Part shown: piece by piece, positions 35,636-44,194 of the stretch
How the letters are laid out: every line of letters begins with the position of its first letter
Position numbering within the stretch: the first letter of the stretch is position 1
Source: Marinobacter adhaerens HP15
GTDB lineage: Bacteria > Pseudomonadota > Gammaproteobacteria > Pseudomonadales > Oleiphilaceae
Assembly: GCF_000166295.1 (NCBI RefSeq)
Contig: NC_017506.1
Location: forward strand, 4,030,001-4,094,000
Length of the DNA stretch: 64,000 bases
Reading direction: 5' to 3'
Translations under genes and position numbers: made by a program
The notes under the pieces: generated by a model
Told to the model about the DNA's origin: nothing
Databases searched by the model: none
The model's input: only the letters and a program-made list of their open reading frames with translations

Positions 35636-36487
35636 ATGCGGAGCTACCGGAGCGTTTTCATTTCCGATGTGCACCTGGGCACGGCTGACTGCCAGGCCGA
35701 GTATCTGCTGGATTTCCTGAACCAGGTCCGCTGCGAAACTCTGTATCTGGTGGGCGATATCATCGACCTGATTGCGATGCAGCGACGGGTTCACTTCCCG
35801 GATTCCCATCAGGCCGTCATTCACAAACTCATTGAGCTGGCTGCCAGTGGAACGCGGGTGGTCTATGTGCCCGGTAACCACGACGATTTCCTGCGCCGGT
35901 TCTGCGGCCAGACCATTGCCGGTATTGAGCTGCGCTACAAGGCCATACACACCACCGCAGATGGTCGACGCTTCATGGTCTGCCACGGCGACCAGTTTGA
36001 CCAGGTGGTGCGTTGCAGCCCGCTGATGCTTCTGGTCGGTGACCGTGCCCACGGTATCCTGCTCCGCCTGAACCGCTGGTTCAACGCCTGGCGCCGGCTC
36101 AAGGGCAAGCCCTACTGGTCGCTGGCAGCCTGGGTAAAGAGCAGAATCGGCAAGGCGCGCACGTTCATCCGGCGGTTTGAACTGGCGGCGCTGACGGTCG
36201 CGGAAAAGGGCAACTACGACGGTTTTATCTGCGGCCACATCCACTCCGCCGGCTTCCTGCGCAGCGAAGATGGTCTTTACTGCAATGACGGCGATTGGGT
36301 AGAACACTGCACGGCGCTGGTGGAGCAGGAGAACGGCACACTGGAGCTGCTGCATTGGTCGGAAAACCCCAATGTTCTGGCCAGAGAGCCTGACGCCCCG
36401 CATCCGGATGTGTGTGGAGACGCCCGGCCGGTGATTGATGCCCTGCCCACAGCGTTCGTGGAGCAGGTCAACCGGCTCGTCAGCTGA
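35636..36487 (+). CDS. UDP-2,3-diacylglucosamine diphosphatase-like metallophosphoesterase, 283 aa
   Basis: Calcineurin-type phosphoesterase related to LpxH. Metal ligands are all in place: D11/H13 (ISDVHLG), GDIIDL, GNHDDF, CHGDQFD and the late GHIHSAG. LpxH hydrolyses UDP-diacylglucosamine in lipid A synthesis; this protein is longer than LpxH (about 240 aa) and belongs to the broader LpxH-like group, so it may not be the essential lipid A enzyme. Cytoplasmic, possibly membrane-associated. Neighbours give no pathway. Confidence 0.82.
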   Translation: MRSYRSVFISDVHLGTADCQAEYLLDFLNQVRCETLYLVGDIIDLIAMQRRVHFPDSHQAVIHKLIELAASGTRVVYVPGNHDDFLRRFCGQTIAGIELRYKAIHTTADGRRFMVCHGDQFDQVVRCSPLMLLVGDRAHGILLRLNRWFNAWRRLKGKPYWSLAAWVKSRIGKARTFIRRFELAALTVAEKGNYDGFICGHIHSAGFLRSEDGLYCNDGDWVEHCTALVEQENGTLELLHWSENPNVLAREPDAPHPDVCGDARPVIDALPTAFVEQVNRLVS

Positions 36488-36634
36488 GCAGAGGTGTGCG
36501 GCGACCTCGGTCGCGCGCCCTGGCACTCGCTCAGGCCGATCGAGGCTTCACTATCCCTCCTTCAGGGTGGCTATTTTTCATAACGCCATCGTATCCCTTA
36601 TACTCCGTGTCCCTACCAGCCCTTCATAGGCTTT

Positions 36635-38347
36635 ATGGCTGAACATACGACATCACAGACAAGCGGTTTGGCTGGCTCTGGTCCCGGAACCGGCGCCGCC
36701 AGTCATCGCGCGCGTCGTCTCAACGCCTGGACGGTCAGCACCCTCGTGATCGCCCTGCTGGTTGCGATGCCAGTGCTGGTTATCCTTGCCCATGTGTTTT
36801 TCCCGTCCGGTGAAGTCTGGCAACACCTTGTCAGCACGGTGCTTGGAAGATACCTCAGTAACACCGTGGTGCTCAGTGTCTCTGTGGCCGTAGGAACCAC
36901 CCTGATTGGCACTGCCTGTGCCTGGCTGGTGGTTATGTGCCGGTTTCCCGGCAGGCGGCTGTTCGAGTGGGCCCTTCTGCTGCCGCTGGCGGTGCCAACC
37001 TACGTAATTGCCTATGCTTACACGGATTTCCTGCAGTTTGCGGGGCCACTACAAAGCGCCTTGCGCGACTGGTTCGGCTGGGAGTTTGGCGACTATTACT
37101 TTCCGGATATCCGGTCCCTGGGCGGAGCTGCCCTGCTGATTACCATGGTGCTCTACCCCTACGTGTACCTGCTTGCCCGGGCATCGTTCATGGAGCAGTC
37201 GGTAAGTGCACTTGATGTTGGCCGCACTCTCGGCCTGGGGCCGTGGCGTATGTTCAAACGCATTGCTCTGCCGCTGTCCCGTCCTGCGATCATCGGCGGC
37301 GTTTCGCTGGTCCTGATGGAAACACTGAACGAGTTCGGGGCAGTCCAGTTCTTTGGCGTCGATACCTTCACCACCGGAATCTACCGGACCTGGTTTGGCC
37401 TGGGTGAGCCGGTTGCAGCGGCTCAGCTCGCAGCCTGCCTGCTGGTGTTCGTGGTTCTTGTTGTTGTTCTGGAACGCGTTTCCCGCGGTGGCAAGCAATA
37501 CCATACCTCGGCACGGTACCAGGCATTGCCCGAGTATTCGCTGAATTCAGGCCAGGCTGCGCTCGCCTTTGCAGTGTGTTTCCTGCCTGTTCTTATTGGT
37601 TTTATTGTTCCGGCCCTGATTCTGCTGGAAATGGCGATTACGACCGGCGACAGCCTTTTCGGGACGCGTTTTCTGGAATTCGCGTTCAACAGCCTGATAC
37701 TCGCCTCAAGCGCGGCGCTGGTTGCCGTAACGCTTGCGGTAATGCTGAGTTACGGCGCACGGCTGAATCCCAGCTCCTGGGTCAGGAGTGCGAACCGGAT
37801 TGCGGCCATGGGCTATGCCATCCCCGGGTCTGTCATTGCCGTGGGCATCATGATTCCGCTGGCCTGGCTGGATCAGAAGCTCAATCTCTTTCTTCGTGAC
37901 AACTTTGGTTTCATGGTGGGTCTGGTACTCAGTGGCAGCGCTTTTGTCCTGATCTACGCCTACACGGTGAGATTCCTGGCCGTGTCCTTCAATACGGTTG
38001 AGGCCAGCCTGGGGAAGGTTACGCCCTCAATGGACGCAGCTGCGCGAACCCTCGGTCAAACCGCCGGTGGCACCTTGCGCAAGGTTCATACGCCGATCAT
38101 GCGCAGTAGCCTGCTGGCGGCTGGTATACTGGTGTTTGTGGACGTGATGAAGGAGTTGCCGGCGACCATCATACTCCGGCCGTTCAACTTCGATACCCTG
38201 GCGGTCCGTGCCTACAGCCTGGCCTCTGACGAGCGATTGGCCGAATCGGCCATGTCCTCCCTCGCCATTGTTGTGGTCGGGATCATTCCGGTGGTCATTC
38301 TGAGCTTGGCGATGCGTCGTTCCCGCCCGGGAAGTAAAACGGGGTAG
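36635..38347 (+). CDS. Fe(III) ABC transporter permease (FbpB/FutB type), 570 aa
   Basis: Fused two-domain permease with about twelve membrane helices, each half holding an EAA-like loop for ATPase contact (DVGRTLGLGPWRMFKRIALP and MDAAARTLGQTAGGTLRKV). This is the typical size of FbpB-type ferric transporters. Its 3' end converges with the ATPase gene 7 bases away on the opposite strand, and the binding-protein gene follows 2 kb on. It imports ferric iron delivered by the periplasmic protein at 39664. Confidence 0.92.
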   Translation: MAEHTTSQTSGLAGSGPGTGAASHRARRLNAWTVSTLVIALLVAMPVLVILAHVFFPSGEVWQHLVSTVLGRYLSNTVVLSVSVAVGTTLIGTACAWLVVMCRFPGRRLFEWALLLPLAVPTYVIAYAYTDFLQFAGPLQSALRDWFGWEFGDYYFPDIRSLGGAALLITMVLYPYVYLLARASFMEQSVSALDVGRTLGLGPWRMFKRIALPLSRPAIIGGVSLVLMETLNEFGAVQFFGVDTFTTGIYRTWFGLGEPVAAAQLAACLLVFVVLVVVLERVSRGGKQYHTSARYQALPEYSLNSGQAALAFAVCFLPVLIGFIVPALILLEMAITTGDSLFGTRFLEFAFNSLILASSAALVAVTLAVMLSYGARLNPSSWVRSANRIAAMGYAIPGSVIAVGIMIPLAWLDQKLNLFLRDNFGFMVGLVLSGSAFVLIYAYTVRFLAVSFNTVEASLGKVTPSMDAAARTLGQTAGGTLRKVHTPIMRSSLLAAGILVFVDVMKELPATIILRPFNFDTLAVRAYSLASDERLAESAMSSLAIVVVGIIPVVILSLAMRRSRPGSKTG

Positions 38348-38354
38348 CCACGGT

Positions 38355-39470
38355 TTACTCGCCGAATAGAAAAACCTGCGACATATCCAGCTCAAGCGAG
38401 ACAGCCTGTCCCTGTTCCGGCAGAAACACCCCGGGCACTTTTGCATGCAGGTGCATTTCCTGCCCGTCTGGCCCGTGAGCACAAATGTGCAACAGACTGG
38501 TCGGGCCGAGCAGTCGGGACATCAGAACATGGCTGGTGCGGTCATCACCGGCCTGTCCTTCAAGTTGCCTGACTTTGACCGCCTCCGGGCGTATCAGAAT
38601 TCGAACGCTGCTGCCGTCCTCAAAACCTTTAGCCTCCAGGTGGCCCAATGGCGTTGTCACCACGCCGTTGTGGACAACGCCGCGATGTTCGTTCACCTGC
38701 CCGAAAAAGTTGACCACGAACGGCTCGGCAGGATTGCAGTAGAGGTCTGTAGGAGTCCCCGTTTGCACGATCTCTCCGTCTCGCATCAGTGCGATCCGAT
38801 CTGCCATGAACATGGCTTCCTCCGGGTCATGAGTAACCAGAAGAGTGGCCGTGTTCAGCTCTTTCAGCACATGCAGTGTATCGTCCCGAATCTGGTCGCG
38901 CAGCCGGGCGTCGAGGCTGGAGAATGGTTCGTCCAGCAGCATGACCCGTGGCGAGGGAGCAAGGGCCCTGGCCAGGGCTACCCGCTGCTGCTGACCGCCT
39001 GAGAGGGTGTGTGGGTAAACATTGGCGGCATCGGCCATGCCCAGGCGCCCCAACAGTTCGAGTGCGCGCGTACGTTGCTGCTTTTTTGGCATGGAGCTGA
39101 TGCCGAAGCAGACGTTCTCCAGCACCGTCAGATGGGGGAATAGTGCAGATTCCTGGAATGCCAGGCCCACATTCCGCTTTTCCGGGGGTACCTGCACGCC
39201 ACCGGGTGCCGAGACCAGGGAGCTGCCGAGAAAGACTTTGCCGCGGGTTGGCATCTGGAGGCCTGCAGCGATACGCAGCAGCGTTGTTTTGCCGCAGCCA
39301 GAGGGGCCGAGGAGGCAGACTACTTCGCCCGCTTCCAGATGCAGGTTGATGTCTTTGACAACGCTATCGCCATGGAACTGGCAATGCACGCGGTCAAGCA
39401 TCAATGACGGGCCCGACAGGCCGTTCTCGAGTTGGTCGCTGTAGGTTGGGCTTTCCTGATAAATACTCAT
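38355..39470 (-). CDS. Fe(III) ABC transporter ATP-binding protein (FbpC type), 371 aa
   Basis: Walker A GPSGCGKTTLLR near residue 55, signature LSGGQQQRVALARALA, and Walker B MLLDEPFSSLD. After about residue 240 a TOBE-type regulatory domain follows (VNEHRGVVHNGVVTTPLG, IRPEAVKVRQLEG). This is the FbpC/CysA/PotA class. It lies between permease and binding-protein genes but on the opposite strand, and is divergent from the binding-protein gene. The regulation is therefore likely shared through the 39471-39663 region. Confidence 0.9.
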   Translation of the reverse strand: MSIYQESPTYSDQLENGLSGPSLMLDRVHCQFHGDSVVKDINLHLEAGEVVCLLGPSGCGKTTLLRIAAGLQMPTRGKVFLGSSLVSAPGGVQVPPEKRNVGLAFQESALFPHLTVLENVCFGISSMPKKQQRTRALELLGRLGMADAANVYPHTLSGGQQQRVALARALAPSPRVMLLDEPFSSLDARLRDQIRDDTLHVLKELNTATLLVTHDPEEAMFMADRIALMRDGEIVQTGTPTDLYCNPAEPFVVNFFGQVNEHRGVVHNGVVTTPLGHLEAKGFEDGSSVRILIRPEAVKVRQLEGQAGDDRTSHVLMSRLLGPTSLLHICAHGPDGQEMHLHAKVPGVFLPEQGQAVSLELDMSQVFLFGE

Positions 39471-39608
39471 GGTGCCGATCCAGCCTTCCGGTTCAAACTC
39501 CAGTGGAGATGCAATTGTAAGCTTGTTGCGTCTGATTGTGTATTGAATACGTAAAAGCGACTGATTCCTATTTATTGACTTCTATGTCTGGGTTCGTTTA
39601 AATCGCAT

Positions 39609-39627
39609 CTAAATACTAATCGTTTTC
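39609..39627. promoter_or_regulatory. Possible Fur box
   Basis: A 19-base segment in the divergent promoter region of the iron ABC genes matches the Fur consensus at 12 of 19 positions (core TACTAATCGTTTTC). It is moderate and could be chance; the location favours it. Confidence 0.4.
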
Positions 39628-39663
39628 ACCTGCAATAGTGATTGGCAACCAAGGAGAGATCCC

Positions 39664-40686
39664 GTGGTATCTCATAAAGCGAAGTTGGCAGCCGCTGCCC
39701 TGGCAACAACACTGGCAGCAACGAGTGTCTCCGCGAGTGAAGTCAACCTTTACTCTGCGCGGCACTACGATTCGGACCAGGCAATTTATAACGCCTTCAC
39801 CGAGGAGACCGGCATCAAGGTCAACCTGATTGAGGGCAAGTCCGATGCGTTGATCCAGCGAATCCAGCGAGAAGGTGTCGCCAGCCCGGCGGATATCCTG
39901 ATCACCGTTGACGCGGGTAACCTCTGGCGAGCCGACCAGGAAGGCATCTTCCAGCCGGTGGATTCCGAGGTTCTGAACAGCCGTCTGCCGGATTCCCTGC
40001 GTCATCCGGAAGGGCATTGGTTCGGCTTCAGTCAGCGTCTGCGCGTGATCTACTACGATCGCTCAGACTTTGATCCTTCCCGGATCAGTCAGTACGAGGA
40101 CCTGGCCAAGCCGGAATTCAAGGGCGAGATCTGCATCCGGTCCTCCAGCAACATCTACAACCAGTCATTGCTGGCCAGCCTTGTTGAGTACCACGGCGAA
40201 GAAGGCGCTGAGGAATGGGCGCAGGGCGTAGTCAATAACATGGCCCGTGATCCCCAGGGTGGTGACACCGATCAGATCCGCGCTGTGGCTGCCGGTGAAT
40301 GCAACCTGGCGGTTGGCAACCATTACTACTACGCGCGCCTGCTGAACTCTGATGATGTTGCAGACCGTGAAGTGGCCCGTGAGGTTGGCATCATCTTCCC
40401 GAACCAGGACGGCCGTGGTGTGCACGCCAACATCGGTGGTGCGGGCGTCGTAGCGACTGCGCCGAACAAGGACAACGCAATCCGGTTCCTGGAGTTCCTG
40501 TCCTCCGATACCGCCCAGCAGATCTTCGCTGAGAGCAACCATGAGTTCCCGGCGGTAGAAGGCGTACTGAAAAACCCGGTACTGGATTCCTGGGGCAACC
40601 TGAACATTGATGACATCAATGTCAGCGTTCTGGGCACCAACAATCCGGAAGCGGTGAAGATCTTCGACCGTGTGGGCTGGCGTTAA
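39664..40686 (+). CDS. Fe(III) ABC transporter substrate-binding protein (FbpA/FutA type), 340 aa
   Basis: Periplasmic ferric-binding protein. Signal peptide (cleavage near SVSASEV), mature start VNLYSARHYDSDQAIYNAF as in FutA/IdiA proteins, and the late tyrosines in NHYYYARLL typical of the iron site. The start is GTG 39664 with AAGGAG 7 bases before. It delivers ferric iron to the permease at 36635. A strong terminator follows at 40737. Confidence 0.94.
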   Translation: MVSHKAKLAAAALATTLAATSVSASEVNLYSARHYDSDQAIYNAFTEETGIKVNLIEGKSDALIQRIQREGVASPADILITVDAGNLWRADQEGIFQPVDSEVLNSRLPDSLRHPEGHWFGFSQRLRVIYYDRSDFDPSRISQYEDLAKPEFKGEICIRSSSNIYNQSLLASLVEYHGEEGAEEWAQGVVNNMARDPQGGDTDQIRAVAAGECNLAVGNHYYYARLLNSDDVADREVAREVGIIFPNQDGRGVHANIGGAGVVATAPNKDNAIRFLEFLSSDTAQQIFAESNHEFPAVEGVLKNPVLDSWGNLNIDDINVSVLGTNNPEAVKIFDRVGWR

Positions 40687-40736
40687 TCGAAGTATCACGA
40701 AATTGATCGCAGGTTACGCTTGAGAGAGCGTGCCCA

Positions 40737-40771
40737 AGGGCCGGATGTTGGTAAGACATCCGGCCCTTTTT
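40737..40771 (+). terminator. Rho-independent terminator of the iron-binding protein gene
   Basis: Perfect 12-bp stem AGGGCCGGATGT / ACATCCGGCCCT with a 7-base loop (40749-40755), then TTTTTATTTTAT. Confidence 0.95.
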
Positions 40772-40829
40772 ATTTTATCGAGGCACCGGCTGTGCTTCCT
40801 GTTACCTGATGAGCGGGTAGAATAGCCGG

Positions 40830-41522
40830 ATGACCCGATCGCCGCTGGTTTTCCGTCTCTCCTTTCTTGCCATTGTCGCGTTTTTGATGGCCACGATCTG
40901 GCTTCTGCTGCGTCAACTGGGCATGCCTGCCAGCTTTGCACCAACGGTGCTGTCCGACTGGTTTGCCAGTCAGGGGACTCTTGGACCGGTATTGCTGATG
41001 CTCCTGATGGTTCTTGCTGTCGTGGTCGGGCCAATACCCACGTTGCCGATCAGTGCGGCGTCCGGCCTGGTTTACGGAATGTTCAACGGAACGGCAATCG
41101 CGGTAGCCGGTGCCCTGGCGGGTTCGCTGATTGCCTTTTATCTGGCGCGAGTGCTTGGTCGCGATGCTGTTCAGCAGAAGCTCGAAAACAACCCGGTATT
41201 CTCGGCCAGAGGGTCACAGCGGTTCCTGTTTATTGCAGTCCTCCTCACCCGGTTAATCCCTGTGTTCTCCTTCGCCCTGATCAGCTATGCCGCCGGAGTG
41301 ACGGCGATACACCTTTGGCGTTACGCCCTGGCAACGGTTATTGGAATGTTACCCATGACCTTTGTGTTTGCTGGGTTGGGGCATACCCTCGAGCTTAACC
41401 CCACCCTGACCGTTATAGCGGCAGCTACGGTATTGCTGGTCATGAGCACGTTGCCCCTTTACCTGCGGCGTCGCCCACATTCCCGTCTGGCTCGCTGGCT
41501 GCAGCTGGATGGAAGGGTCTGA
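40830..41522 (+). CDS. TVP38/TMEM64 (DedA-superfamily) membrane protein, 230 aa
   Basis: About six hydrophobic segments with the SNARE-associated/VTT-domain core: PIPTLPISAASGLVYGMFNG and, later, RLIPVFSFALISYAAGV. Family members are thought to move phospholipids or act as membrane scaffolds. It converges with the ADP-ribosylglycohydrolase-like gene, 16 bases apart. A second TVP38 domain occurs at 44195 fused to a flavoprotein, so this short region holds two paralogues. Confidence 0.88.
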   Translation: MTRSPLVFRLSFLAIVAFLMATIWLLLRQLGMPASFAPTVLSDWFASQGTLGPVLLMLLMVLAVVVGPIPTLPISAASGLVYGMFNGTAIAVAGALAGSLIAFYLARVLGRDAVQQKLENNPVFSARGSQRFLFIAVLLTRLIPVFSFALISYAAGVTAIHLWRYALATVIGMLPMTFVFAGLGHTLELNPTLTVIAAATVLLVMSTLPLYLRRRPHSRLARWLQLDGRV

Positions 41523-41538
41523 TGCCCGCTGCAGAATC

Positions 41539-42711
41539 TCAATTTCCCAAAAGCGACTCGATATCCTGATAGACGGTCGCAGCATCCGTTACCCTGGCCA
41601 GCCAGCTCAGAGGAATGCCGTTCTCACCGCCAACACCGTGCATGGCGGCCATGGCCGGGCCAATCAGCCAGGCTCGACCGCAAGAGTCACCACCACAATG
41701 AATGTTGGCGCGGATGGCTTCGGTGTAGCTCCGGGCCGTGTTCAGAATGTGAAAGCTGACCGGCATGGCTTCCTGCAGGTAACAGGTGCGGCCAAACGTG
41801 TCACCGGCAGCAACGCCGTTCAGTTCCGAGCTCTCAAGTGCCCGTTTGAGGGACGCCTGATCGGGTGCTTCGTCGATGGCCGAATTCATTGCCTTGGCAA
41901 GAGGCTCGCCCCTGAATAGCCCGTCCAGAAGCACCGCTGCACACTTTGCCCAGGCAACGGCCTCGTCGTTGTGATTGGTAACCCGCACGGCTGCTTCAAC
42001 AACGTCCAGGAGGTTTGTGCTTCCGCTATGGGCGGCAACGAGTGGCGGCAGCTTGGACACCGCAGGCAACTGCATGTCGTCGGCGCCACTCGCCGGTACC
42101 AGATTGCGATCGATGGTTTCCGCCAGATGAACGCCGGCGTCCTGAATGGCCTTTTCCTTGTACGTCAGGCTGATGGCCTCCCGCACCGGCTGTGCAAGCG
42201 CGCTGCCGCTCAGACGGCGGGTGTAGGGCATGACCTTCTGCACCAGAATTCGCTTCTGTTTGTCGGAAAGATCATCCGGCATGCCGGACTGCGCCTCCTC
42301 GACAGCCTTGCGCTCAATAGCATTGAAATTCTCCAGCGTGATCCGTGTCGGGTTATCGATGAATCCCCGCCACTGGCCACCGGGCCCAAAGAACGAACGA
42401 AACCGGCGCTGGTAATCGCGGATGTCCAGATTGCCGTTGGTGGCCAGCAAGCTGTCGGTCAGCACGCCGGTGGCCGCGCCGTAGTGACTCACATCGCCAA
42501 CCTGTTTCCCCTCGTGAGCGAAATAACCGAAACCCTTTGTGTAGTACTCGGCTCGTGGAGACAGGAATTCGGGCGACTGTCCACCCACCTCTAGAATGCG
42601 CTCGCTGTTGTAGAGCCAGTGTAAACCCAGGCTGGCTGCGTCTGCGACCCAGCCGCCTGCCAGAGCAGCGGTGATGGCGGCTTTTCTTCCGGGAGGGAGA
42701 TTGCTGACCAT
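41539..42711 (-). CDS. ADP-ribosylglycohydrolase-family protein, J1-crystallin/SelJ-like, 390 aa
   Basis: All-helical ARH fold. The N-terminal signature is AALAGGWVADAASLGLHW, and a second metal-region motif VLTDSLLA replaces the usual TDDT. The C-terminal signature is GGDSCGRAWLIGPAMAAMHG, where classical ARH enzymes have GGDTDT. Loss of the DTD pair suggests altered metal binding or a non-hydrolytic role; J1-crystallin-like relatives have similar changes. Start at ATG 42711, since the open extension to 43020 runs through the EthD gene. Last gene of the ECF-sigma operon. Confidence 0.75.
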   Translation of the reverse strand: MVSNLPPGRKAAITAALAGGWVADAASLGLHWLYNSERILEVGGQSPEFLSPRAEYYTKGFGYFAHEGKQVGDVSHYGAATGVLTDSLLATNGNLDIRDYQRRFRSFFGPGGQWRGFIDNPTRITLENFNAIERKAVEEAQSGMPDDLSDKQKRILVQKVMPYTRRLSGSALAQPVREAISLTYKEKAIQDAGVHLAETIDRNLVPASGADDMQLPAVSKLPPLVAAHSGSTNLLDVVEAAVRVTNHNDEAVAWAKCAAVLLDGLFRGEPLAKAMNSAIDEAPDQASLKRALESSELNGVAAGDTFGRTCYLQEAMPVSFHILNTARSYTEAIRANIHCGGDSCGRAWLIGPAMAAMHGVGGENGIPLSWLARVTDAATVYQDIESLLGN

Positions 42712-42754
42712 GGCGGGATCCTTGATGTCCGGTTTGTGAGTCCGACCTGAAGGA

Positions 42755-43066
42755 TTATTCGATAACGTCGCTGATCTGGACTGTTGGCTGAACGTTGGTG
42801 AAGTTCGGGATGTCGCCAAGAATTTCCTTGGCATGGGGGCCGAAGGCGGTCTGGAAATCGGCAACAGAGTCAAAATACATATGGCCCATGGCAATGTAGG
42901 TGGGGCCCTCTCCCGGGGCGCCGCCGGCCAACCCGGATTCGATGGCTGTGCGCTTGCAGGCATCGCCCAGCCTGTCGCGGACCAACGCCATGTGCGTGTC
43001 TCGGTAGTAGGCAAGGTCAAAGGTGCTTTCTTCGGTTTTCGGATACATCACACTGACTTTGATCAT
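42755..43066 (-). CDS. EthD-family protein, 103 aa
   Basis: Ferredoxin-like dimeric alpha/beta fold of the EthD type: begins MIKVSVMYPKTEESTFDLAYY, with the conserved DTHMALVRDRLG and HMYFDSVADFQTAF. EthD proteins help some P450 systems degrade ethers, but most members are of unknown role. It overlaps the anti-sigma gene by 4 bases and sits 43 bases before the ARH-like gene, so it belongs to the sigma-factor operon. No cytochrome P450 is near. Confidence 0.85.
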   Translation of the reverse strand: MIKVSVMYPKTEESTFDLAYYRDTHMALVRDRLGDACKRTAIESGLAGGAPGEGPTYIAMGHMYFDSVADFQTAFGPHAKEILGDIPNFTNVQPTVQISDVIE

Positions 43067-43329
43067 TTCGGGCCTCGGTTTGTGGAATCGCGGGGACCCT
43101 CTTTTAGCGCCTCGGCCACCCGTTCGTCAATCTTGCGGATAAGCTCCTCGTCTGCCTCGCCAGAGGAATGTGCTTTTAACATGTCGGTGCTTGCCCGCAG
43201 ATTGCCGATAAAGGTCCGGCAGTCCTTGCACATCATCAGGTGCATTTTGACTGACATGTTCTGGAGAACAGGCAGCTCGCCATCAATATAGTCGCTGGCA
43301 ATTACCGCGAGATCCCTGCACATCAGCAT
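43063..43329 (-). CDS. Anti-sigma factor with zinc-finger (zf-HC2) domain, 88 aa
   Basis: ZAS-type anti-sigma domain with H-x3-C-x2-C (MHLMMCKDC) plus an upstream Cys near the start (MLMCRDL). No membrane segment follows, so it is a soluble regulator, which suggests a cytoplasmic redox or metal signal rather than an envelope signal. Two starts are possible, 43329 and the ATG at 43323 overlapping the sigma stop codon; both give the same domain. Translationally coupled to the sigma gene. Confidence 0.88.
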   Translation of the reverse strand: MLMCRDLAVIASDYIDGELPVLQNMSVKMHLMMCKDCRTFIGNLRASTDMLKAHSSGEADEELIRKIDERVAEALKEGPRDSTNRGPK

Positions 43330-43940
43330 TCGCCGGTCTCCTGGAAATTCTCCACCATCAGAAAGATCTTTTGCCTCGCTCGATGCAAAAGTACACGCAG
43401 ATTAGAGGCACTGACGTCCAGAATGTTACAGACGTCATCGGATTTGTGCTGGTGGGCCTCATAAAGCATCAGGGCAGAACGCTGGGTCTCCGGCAGCGCA
43501 GAGAGGTGCTTGTCCAGGCAATCGCTGAGGGCGCCGTTTTCCATCAGGGTGTCGGCAGAGTCGTGAAACTGCAGTTTGGGCGGCAACTCCCATCGGCCTT
43601 TGGCGTTGAATCGGTCCGACAGTGCCGGCTCCAGGGCCTCCGAAAAATCTGAAGAAACCTCTCGCTTGGCCGATCGAAGCTGATTCTTGCAACGGTTGGC
43701 AACAACCCGGTGCAACCAGGTTTTTAAACCTGAACGACCTTCAAAGCCATGGATCGCATCAATAACTTTAACCCAGCAATCCTGAACGGCTTCTTCTGCA
43801 CTGGAATGATCCAGATAGAACCGGGCGACTGCTAACATGCCGGGGGTGTAGGCACGTACTGCTTCCTGAAAAGAATCATTATCACCCGTTTTCAAGCCCT
43901 GAATCAGTTCTATCTCCTTTTCCCGACTTGAGTCAGTCAT
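43323..43940 (-). CDS. ECF sigma-70 factor, 205 aa
   Basis: Extracytoplasmic-function sigma factor. Region 2 shows HSSAEEAVQDCWVKVIDAI and the DNA-melting segment SGLKTWLHRVVANRCKNQLR; region 4 shows LSALPETQRSALMLYEAHQ and DVCNILDVSASNLRVLLHRA. The ATG at 43940 follows AAGGGAA. It controls an operon with its zinc-finger anti-sigma, EthD and an ARH-like protein, and probably the divergent flavoprotein genes. A sigma-E-like box upstream suggests self-activation. The stress is unknown. Confidence 0.93.
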   Translation of the reverse strand: MTDSSREKEIELIQGLKTGDNDSFQEAVRAYTPGMLAVARFYLDHSSAEEAVQDCWVKVIDAIHGFEGRSGLKTWLHRVVANRCKNQLRSAKREVSSDFSEALEPALSDRFNAKGRWELPPKLQFHDSADTLMENGALSDCLDKHLSALPETQRSALMLYEAHQHKSDDVCNILDVSASNLRVLLHRARQKIFLMVENFQETGEC

Positions 43941-43983
43941 GACCGTTCCCTTTTATGAGCAATTGTTCAAGAATAGCAGTAAG

Positions 43984-44007
43984 TTTGGAAATCGGTCGAT
44001 AAGTTCC
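43984..44007 (-). promoter_or_regulatory. Candidate ECF-type promoter
   Basis: On the minus strand GGAACTT (44001-44007) is followed by CAAA about 13-15 bases on. This resembles sigma-E-like -35/-10 elements and lies 45-65 bases upstream of the ECF sigma gene. The -10 part is weak. Confidence 0.4.
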
Positions 44008-44194
44008 CGGCGTATTCGGTAGGCGGTGTAATCAAATTGTTAGATATTCATGAGCAATCGTTGACACAATGCGTTGCCGAACGACGTACAACAACGGTAA
44101 GCCGGTAACGAACACTGAGCCCAAGGTTTGATGTAACACTTCCGGGATTGGGGTGTCTCTTCGTTATCACGTTCAAGGTAGAAAGGATTATTTC

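Noticed and set aside
42712-43020. N-terminal extension of the ARH-like protein
   Set aside because: The extension is a shadow of the EthD gene on the same strand in another frame.
43955-44065. Near-identical short repeats (ATGAGCAATTGTT and ATGAGCAATCGTTG) in the ECF divergent region
   Set aside because: Only two short copies with mismatches; could be chance, so not called as an operator.
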